From Candidatus Latescibacterota bacterium (GTDB taxonomy: Bacteria > Latescibacterota > UBA2968): a stretch of 64,000 nucleotides of DNA. Numbering within the stretch: the stretch's first letter is position 1; every line of letters begins with the position of its first letter. The notes under the pieces were generated by a model. It searched no databases. It worked only from the letters and a program-made list of their open reading frames with translations, and had not been told where the DNA came from. Shown here one piece after another: positions 57,549-64,000 of this stretch. Made by a program: the position numbers and the translations under genes. The stretch lies in the NCBI GenBank assembly GCA_022821275.1, contig JAJEDY010000001.1:55350-119349 (forward strand). Direction: 5' to 3'.

Positions 57549-59090
57549 TTATGACCGCCTGTGCCGCGCACTGTCGGCACGCTGAATTTTCTCAAGTGTC
57601 CCGTCTTCAAATCCCGCCCAGGGTATCAGGCTATCGGTCATATCCGTGCCATCTGGCGCGATCAGCCCCAAATCTCGCTTGGCGCGCAGAGCCGTCGCTT
57701 TTGGATCGACTATAGAACGCAACTCCTCTTCAAATGCCCTGAGCCTACCGGCCTGTTCAATATCCAATGCGAGATCGCGTTCTTCCTTCGGATCTTCCTT
57801 CACATTGAACAACGAGGGCGGATGAAATTCATACCAGGTGTATTTGTAATCGCCCCGCACAATCATGTAATACGCACCTCGAAGTTGCGGGCCGTGCCAT
57901 TCTGCAAAAACGCGCTCAGACCGTTCGTGTGGTTCACCCCTCACAAGTGGCAACCAACTCGAACCAGGCAGACCGGGTTCGGGATCTACCCCGGCTATGT
58001 CCAGAATGGTGGGATAGAGATCCACAAGAGAAACGGGCGTGTCGGTATTGACCACTCCCTCAGGAATACCCGGTCCTGTGATCACAAGAGGAACCCCAAT
58101 AGCCCCTTCATAAGAACAGTGCTTAAAAAAAAGTCCGTGCTCGCCCATGGATTCCCCATGATCTGATGTGTAGATGATGTATGTATTTTCATAAAACCCC
58201 TGGTCCTGCAACTCATCGAGAATCTCGCCGATCATATCATCCATACAGGTGATCATACCGCAATAAGCAGCAATCGTCCGGCGCAGCATATCCTCTGTCA
58301 CTTCTCCAAATACATTGGAGGCTTGCCATTCCTGCATCGCAGGATGAATATCGCGATTTGGGAACTTTGCATCGTGGGGCATCAAAACGCGATCGGGATA
58401 GTACATATCGAAATATTTCTGAGGTACGCGATACGGCCAGTGGGGATACAGATAACCGACATAAAGCACCCAGGGGGAATCCGATTTAGCCCGCCCTTTT
58501 TCTCGCAAATACGCCAATGTCTTATCCGTCACCTCGCGGTCGTGACCATAGAATCCCAACTCCTGCCGGTCATCAATTTTTGCGACATCTCCCCCACCCG
58601 CTTCGAGCAAAAATCGCCGACTGGCTGGCCGCGTGTATCCGGGAAGGCGCGTGACAAAAGGCAACTCTCTCGGATAGGGATCCCATGCCGTTCGGTGAAG
58701 AGGTTCGTCAAAATGCGTAAATCCCGGGTTGTGATCGTCAACCGTGCCAGCGGAGTCAATTTTGCCTATACAAGTCGATTCGATACCATTCTGATCCAGC
58801 CGCGCCGCCCAGGTCTTTTGTTTTTCTTTTTCGGGCAGAGGCACACCATTCGACCAGCTATCAATCTGGTGAACGTACTTCCCTGTCATAAAACTCATGC
58901 GACTGGGACCGCACACCGCACAATTGGCATACGCCCGCGTAAAGTGTGTCCCTTCGCGCCCCAGGCGATCCAGATTGGGCGTCTCCACAAATGGGTACTG
59001 CCGATATCCCACCATTGCCGGATGATGCTGATCGCTGCATATAATCAGAATATTGGGACGCTGACCCGATATTTGTTGAGAATTTCTCAT
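57549..59090 (-). CDS. Sulfatase (type I, Cys-type)
   Basis: CAVCGPSRMSFMTGKYVHQ; SDHGESMGEHGLFFKHCSYEGAIGVPLVITGPG. Confidence 0.94.
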   Translation of the reverse strand: MRNSQQISGQRPNILIICSDQHHPAMVGYRQYPFVETPNLDRLGREGTHFTRAYANCAVCGPSRMSFMTGKYVHQIDSWSNGVPLPEKEKQKTWAARLDQNGIESTCIGKIDSAGTVDDHNPGFTHFDEPLHRTAWDPYPRELPFVTRLPGYTRPASRRFLLEAGGGDVAKIDDRQELGFYGHDREVTDKTLAYLREKGRAKSDSPWVLYVGYLYPHWPYRVPQKYFDMYYPDRVLMPHDAKFPNRDIHPAMQEWQASNVFGEVTEDMLRRTIAAYCGMITCMDDMIGEILDELQDQGFYENTYIIYTSDHGESMGEHGLFFKHCSYEGAIGVPLVITGPGIPEGVVNTDTPVSLVDLYPTILDIAGVDPEPGLPGSSWLPLVRGEPHERSERVFAEWHGPQLRGAYYMIVRGDYKYTWYEFHPPSLFNVKEDPKEERDLALDIEQAGRLRAFEEELRSIVDPKATALRAKRDLGLIAPDGTDMTDSLIPWAGFEDGTLEKIQRADSARHRRS

Positions 59091-60577
59091 CTTAGTTTCC
59101 TTGCCCGATAATCCTCAGATGAAATCCACGTCAAATCATCCCAGTAATCGGTATCGTTCGCCTGAATCCCTCCATGGGTCGTGCGCCCATTGCACACAAT
59201 ACTCGTAATTTTATCGGTCAAATCTGCTACAATCTCAGGGTGATCGCCCATCGCGTTTTTTGTCTCACCGGGATCATTCGCGAGATCGTAAAGTTCTAAC
59301 GGCTCGTCCCTGTGCGCCATAATCAGCTTCCACGTGCCTTCTGTAATCGCAAACCGTCCCCCAGCACCGTGGTTAATCAAAGGCAATCGTTCATGGGATG
59401 TGTCAGGATCACTGAGTATCTTCGCAAAACTCTGGCTATCTTCGCCCGCATCAGCGGGCAACTCGGCACCTACAATCTCAGCAAAAGTCGCCATCAAATC
59501 GACCAAACCTACCAGATCATCGCATTTGCGCCCGGGATTCTGAATGCCTTTGGGCCACCGCATAAAAAATGGCACGCGATGTCCACCTTCGTAAATATCC
59601 CTTTTGCCACCGCGATAAATACCATTGCTATGATGACCAAATTCTTCTACCCGCCCACGCCACGAATTCTCAGGGCCATTATCACTCGTGTACACAACAA
59701 TCGTATTGTCATCCAATCCCGACTGCTCCAGATAATCCAGCACGCGCCCTACATGGTGATCTGTCTCAATAATAAATTCACCATAGCCACCACAATCGCC
59801 CTGATTCCAAAATTCCTCGCGCGGGCATACAGGATAGTGCGGTGACGTAAATGGCAGGTACAAAAAAAACGGCTTACCACTTTTGGCGCTTGCTTCTTTG
59901 CCCTGCATCCACTCAATCGCCTTATCGGTAAACCGCGTCAAACACTCATTGTCAATAAAATCAGGCGCAACCTCCATCCCCATTGTGCCCAATGCTTCAA
60001 GCGTTTCTTCTGGCGTATTCTCATACGGCGGCATGATGCGATAATCCATATGCCGGTCATTCGGTTTCTTAGCCGTATAAACCGTCGGCGGTACTCTGGC
60101 ATATCGCCCTTCAAACCAGGCGAGAATTCCGTAATTGAGCGAAGCGGGTATGCCATAGAAATAATCAAAGCCCTTATCCAACGGCATATCGGTAACAGGC
60201 AGACGCCAATCGCGATTGCCCACCTCGCCGGGAAAATTCATACCCAGGTGCCACTTGCCCACCATCGCCGTATCATATCCATTTGCCCCAAACATTGAAG
60301 CCAGCGTCATGCGTTCGTCTGTAATCAGACACGGCACTTCGGCGGGAAAAACGCCCTGTTTCTTCAACGTCCGCCAGGAATAGCGTCCAGTCAGCAATCC
60401 ATAACGCGAAGGCGTGCAAACCGTATCTGAGCAATGCCCATTGGTAAAAGCGATCCCTTCTGCTGATAGCCGGTCCAGATTTGGCGTCTGAAATTTCGCA
60501 TCTGGATTCAGGCAACTCGCGTCACCATATCCCTGATCATCTGAAAAAATTACGATTACATTGGGTTTCTCCGCCAT
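59087..60577 (-). CDS. Arylsulfatase A-like sulfatase (type I, Cys-type)
   Basis: VIVIFSDDQGYGDASCLNPD; SDTVCTPSRYGLLTGRYSWRT; YTSDNGPENSWRG. Confidence 0.95.
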   Translation of the reverse strand: MAEKPNVIVIFSDDQGYGDASCLNPDAKFQTPNLDRLSAEGIAFTNGHCSDTVCTPSRYGLLTGRYSWRTLKKQGVFPAEVPCLITDERMTLASMFGANGYDTAMVGKWHLGMNFPGEVGNRDWRLPVTDMPLDKGFDYFYGIPASLNYGILAWFEGRYARVPPTVYTAKKPNDRHMDYRIMPPYENTPEETLEALGTMGMEVAPDFIDNECLTRFTDKAIEWMQGKEASAKSGKPFFLYLPFTSPHYPVCPREEFWNQGDCGGYGEFIIETDHHVGRVLDYLEQSGLDDNTIVVYTSDNGPENSWRGRVEEFGHHSNGIYRGGKRDIYEGGHRVPFFMRWPKGIQNPGRKCDDLVGLVDLMATFAEIVGAELPADAGEDSQSFAKILSDPDTSHERLPLINHGAGGRFAITEGTWKLIMAHRDEPLELYDLANDPGETKNAMGDHPEIVADLTDKITSIVCNGRTTHGGIQANDTDYWDDLTWISSEDYRARKLR

Positions 60578-60606
60578 ACACAATCCTTTCTAAAGTCGTC
60601 GCCAAC

Positions 60607-62175
60607 TTAGTCACGCAAAATCATATCTGCTGCTTTCTCCCCGATCATCATACAGGGCGCGTTGGTATTTGCATTGATAATGATAGGCATAATCGAAGCG
60701 TCAGCTACGCGCAACCCCTCAATTCCGTGTACCTGTAGTCGATTGTTCACCACAGCCATATCATCGTTCCCCATCTTACACGTACCCACCGGATGATAAA
60801 TAGTCGTTGAATAATTGCGAATAAAATCAACCAGCGCATGATCATCCTGCACGTCATCCCCAGGCAAAAACTCCCGCCCCCGATATCGGTCAAAAGCTTG
60901 TGCATGTACAATCTTGCGCGCCAATTTAACACCTTCCAGCATCACATGCACATCGGCCTCTTCAAACAGGCATTTGGGATCAATTAATGGTGCTTCAAAC
61001 GGATCTGCCGAATGCAGCTTAAGGTCTCCCACACTTTTTGTCCCCACCAGTCCCGGCAGGATAGTGAATCCATGTCCTTCCATCTCTTGAGACCCGTGCA
61101 AAACAAACCAGTCAGGTCCAAAATGAAATTGTAATTCTGGCGCGGGCGCATCCGCAGACAATTTCACGAACCCGCCCGCCTCACCCAAATTGGAAGTGAG
61201 CAAACCCATTCTTTCATTCTGATATCTGAGCGCTTGCTCAGGGTTGTCTCTACCAGCCTGCGTAATCTCCTCAGTACAGGCATACGCAATCCCGACTTGA
61301 ACGTGATCCACCAAATTTTGTCCCACACCCGGTAATGCCTTTACAACCGGAATACCCAGCGTCTTGAGATGTTCTGTCGGACCAATGCCCGACAGCATCA
61401 GCAACTGAGGCGAATTAATTGCCCCGCCACACATTACCACTTCTCTCCCTGCCTCAACCTCATGCGTCTTCCCCTCGTACATATAATGAACACCAACACA
61501 CCTGTTGCCATCAAATTCAAGACGCATAACATAGGCGTATGGAATCGCGGTGAAGTTGTCTCGTTCCAATGCCGGATGCAAATACCCCACCGCAGCGCTG
61601 CACCGCTGGCCTTCCTTCTGTGTGACCTGATACAGGCCGAACCCTTCCTGATCCCCGTCATTGAAGTCTCGATTCAGACGGAATCCCGCCTGCTGAGCCG
61701 CTTCGACAAACGCCACACTCAGTGGATTTGGATCCCGAGGATCTGACACATGAATCGGGCCTTCTACTCCGTGATGTTCAGAGCCTCCCCGCGTCTGGTG
61801 CTGCATCTTCTTGAAATAGGGCAACACATCGACATACGCCCAGCCGTCATTCCCCATCGCAGCCCACTGATCGTAATCGCTCGGATGACCTCGCTGATAG
61901 ACCATCGCATTAATAGAACTCGAACCGCCGTACATCTTGCCGCGTGGCACGTAATCCCGCCGCCCATTAAACCCGGCTTGCGGTGTGGTTTCATAATCCC
62001 AATCTTTATCTGTATGAAACAGATCTGGAAATCGCGCAGGAATGTGAATCGCATCCCGATCGTCCGGTCCACCGGCTTCCAACAATAAAACGCGATACGC
62101 TCCATTTTCACTCAAACGCCCCGCAACAGCACACCCTGCCGACCCCGCGCCAATTATGATGTAGTCGTAATTCAT
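60607..62175 (-). CDS. GMC family FAD-dependent oxidoreductase (choline dehydrogenase-like)
   Basis: YDYIIIGAGSAGCAVAGRLSE; GGSSSINAMVYQRGHPSDYD; GAINSPQLLMLSGIGP; YHPVGTCKMGNDDMAVV. Confidence 0.95.
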   Translation of the reverse strand: MNYDYIIIGAGSAGCAVAGRLSENGAYRVLLLEAGGPDDRDAIHIPARFPDLFHTDKDWDYETTPQAGFNGRRDYVPRGKMYGGSSSINAMVYQRGHPSDYDQWAAMGNDGWAYVDVLPYFKKMQHQTRGGSEHHGVEGPIHVSDPRDPNPLSVAFVEAAQQAGFRLNRDFNDGDQEGFGLYQVTQKEGQRCSAAVGYLHPALERDNFTAIPYAYVMRLEFDGNRCVGVHYMYEGKTHEVEAGREVVMCGGAINSPQLLMLSGIGPTEHLKTLGIPVVKALPGVGQNLVDHVQVGIAYACTEEITQAGRDNPEQALRYQNERMGLLTSNLGEAGGFVKLSADAPAPELQFHFGPDWFVLHGSQEMEGHGFTILPGLVGTKSVGDLKLHSADPFEAPLIDPKCLFEEADVHVMLEGVKLARKIVHAQAFDRYRGREFLPGDDVQDDHALVDFIRNYSTTIYHPVGTCKMGNDDMAVVNNRLQVHGIEGLRVADASIMPIIINANTNAPCMMIGEKAADMILRD

Positions 62176-62199
62176 ATCGCTATATAGCCTTATCCTATC

Positions 62200-63357
62200 T
62201 CACGCTTCGTCGCCCGTCAGTATTTGCAGGTATTCGTGATAGGCGTACACACGGCCACGCCGCTTGCCAGTGATCTCACGCAGCACACCGAGGCTTACCA
62301 GCAGTTCAATCGCCTTGCGCGTCGGTGGTGCCGTCAAACCGAGTAGTCCCGACGCTTTGGGAACGGTGACGATTGGATTGAACGGCAGGCGCTCGAGCAA
62401 CTGAATAGCGGCAACAGTTGACCGGTCATGAGTGATGATGCGCCTGCGGTCGTGTCCAACAAGAGCATGGAGCGCCTGCGCGACACGAACACCATCGGCA
62501 GCGGCCTCGCGCACGCACCCAAGGAAAAATCGGGTCCAGCCTTCCCAATCACCGTTGCTACGCACGGCCGCAAGCCGCGCGTAGTATTCCTGCTGCGCAC
62601 GCTTGAACGCCAGGCTGAGATAGAGTAGCGGCTGTTCGAGCAGATCCCAGTGTTCCACCAGCAGTGCAATCAGCAGCCGTCCGATGCGTCCGTTGCCATC
62701 GAGGAATGGATGGATTGTCTCGAACTGCACATGCGCAAACCCAATCCGAATCAGCGGAGGGAACTCACTATCTTCATGCAACCACTGCTCCAGCGCTCCA
62801 AGCGCGGCGGGAACCTCCCCGGGCGGTGGCGGAACGAAGCGAGCGTTGCCCGGTCTGCTACCGCCAATCCAGTTCTGCGATCGACGGACTTCTCCAGGAC
62901 GCTTGTTCTCGCCACGAACGCCGCGCATCAGGATACGGTGGGTATCGCACAGTAGGCGGATACTCAGCGGCAATCCTTGCGGGTCTGCGAGTTGTCCTCG
63001 GGCATGTGCGAGGGCATCCACATAGTTGCAGACCTCTCGGACATCGTCCAGATGGTCTGTATAGTCCGTCGCTTCGAAAGTGAGAACGTCGCGAAGCGTG
63101 GCCTGTGTCCCCTCTATCTGCGAGGTCATGACCGCTTCCTTCCAGACGAAGCCATACAGGAACCAACCAGTGCTCGGCACCATCGAACCCGCCACTGCAA
63201 GACGTGCCAACTCTGTCTGAACGTTTGCAAGGAGTTCTGCTGTCGAGTCATCTATTACCAGCGGTGGATTGACGGGAGGCAGAGGGTAAGGAACGAACGC
63301 GCGAACCTTCTCTCCGAGGGTGCTGGTAATGCGGTATTGACCTGTCTGGCGAATCAT
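62200..63357 (-). CDS. Fic-domain protein (Fic_N plus C-terminal wHTH)
   Basis: HPFLDGNGRIGRLLIALL Fic motif; N-terminal TSQIEGT inhibitory-helix-like motif. Confidence 0.94.
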   Translation of the reverse strand: MIRQTGQYRITSTLGEKVRAFVPYPLPPVNPPLVIDDSTAELLANVQTELARLAVAGSMVPSTGWFLYGFVWKEAVMTSQIEGTQATLRDVLTFEATDYTDHLDDVREVCNYVDALAHARGQLADPQGLPLSIRLLCDTHRILMRGVRGENKRPGEVRRSQNWIGGSRPGNARFVPPPPGEVPAALGALEQWLHEDSEFPPLIRIGFAHVQFETIHPFLDGNGRIGRLLIALLVEHWDLLEQPLLYLSLAFKRAQQEYYARLAAVRSNGDWEGWTRFFLGCVREAAADGVRVAQALHALVGHDRRRIITHDRSTVAAIQLLERLPFNPIVTVPKASGLLGLTAPPTRKAIELLVSLGVLREITGKRRGRVYAYHEYLQILTGDEA

Positions 63358-63390
63358 GTCTGAGAAACTCTCCTTTCTTGAGCCAGAATT

Positions 63391-63410
63391 AAAGAAACGA
63401 CCGTTTCTTT
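63391..63410. promoter_or_regulatory. Palindromic operator in the fic promoter
   Basis: AAAGAAACG-AC-CGTTTCTTT; minus-strand -35 TTGACA at 63410-63415; third half-site CGTTTCTTT at 63433-63441. Confidence 0.6.
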
Positions 63411-63593
63411 GTCAAGACTTCTATGAATCGCTCGTTTCTTTAACGAGGGAAATCAGCTTAAAAAAATTAGAAATCGCAAGTCATCATCTCTCCCGAAAAA
63501 TCAGATTTTCAAGACTCGGGAAAATGTCTTATATTGGCTCTGCTAACTGGACTCGAATGCAATCGACATCATCCAAATTCTGGAGACCAATAC

Positions 63594-64000
63594 ATGCTCA
63601 ACGCCGATCCTCTAATCCAGATCGTGCCTACCGATGGCGAGGCTCGTGTGTTCATTGATTGCAATCGGAAAGCGGATAAACCCATCAATCGAAATCTTTT
63701 CGGGAAATTCACCGAGCATCTCGGTCGCAACATCTACAATGGAATGTGGGCGCAGATCTTAGAGAACACTTCCTTCGCAGACTGGTCTTTCTTCAGCCGG
63801 ATCTGGACGCCAGAGACCGACCGTCTAAGGGATCCCGATATCGAGCGACACAGATCCGCCTACGAAAAGGGTATCGCCTACCGATGGCTCCCCTACGGAT
63901 CAGAAGATGCGACCTATCTCATTGACTGGCTTAACCCGTACAACGCCAAAACAAGCCAGCAAATCACAGTTCCTGGACCTGAAGCGGGAATCCGCCAATC
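63594..64000 (+). CDS. Alpha-L-arabinofuranosidase/GH51-like enzyme, 5' portion only (partial)
   Basis: MLNADPLIQIVPTDGEARVFIDCNRKADKPINRNLFGKFTEHLGRNIYNGMWAQILENTSFADWSFF; runs off the window end. Confidence 0.75.
   Translation, partial: MLNADPLIQIVPTDGEARVFIDCNRKADKPINRNLFGKFTEHLGRNIYNGMWAQILENTSFADWSFFSRIWTPETDRLRDPDIERHRSAYEKGIAYRWLPYGSEDATYLIDWLNPYNAKTSQQITVPGPEAGIRQ

Noticed and set aside
62200-63357. Fic protein as part of a classic two-gene toxin-antitoxin (Fic/Phd or FicTA) locus
   Set aside because: No small antitoxin gene adjacent; the inhibitory-like motif (TSQIEGT) is within the protein itself.

Overview
The 64 kb window is a densely coded bacterial chromosome segment with about 52 protein genes, one tRNA-Leu and several intrinsic terminators. 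The gene content and the recurrent FxDFLxF EF-hand tails suggest an environmental lineage of the Latescibacterota/Poribacteria type, but I cannot confirm this without a search. Main blocks: (i) a Mn/Zn/Fe ABC transporter operon with a DtxR-type regulator, where both permeases carry C-terminal DtxR-like domains, and a separate dtxR-feoA-feoB operon; (ii) a double-length altronate/galactarate dehydratase-like protein; (iii) a DUF4258/YgiT-zinc-finger pair followed by an ArsC/Spx-like gene with an in-frame UGA (UxxC) and a perfect hairpin just downstream, a strong selenoprotein candidate that ORF callers truncate; (iv) secreted or surface proteins with tandem dockerin-like EF-hands; (v) a catabolic island of five sulfatases, Gfo/Idh/MocA oxidoreductases, PhyH, an enolase-superfamily enzyme, GH116, GMC oxidoreductase and a partial GH51-like enzyme; (vi) a pfkA-gapA-pgk-tpiA-secG-tRNA-Leu glycolytic block; (vii) an HAD-YvcK fusion, RadC and a Fic protein with a palindrome in its promoter. 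Several intergenic regions hold short tandem or inverted repeat elements, one of which appears to encode the signal peptide of a subtilase. All calls come from reading sequence and supplied translations; no searches were run.
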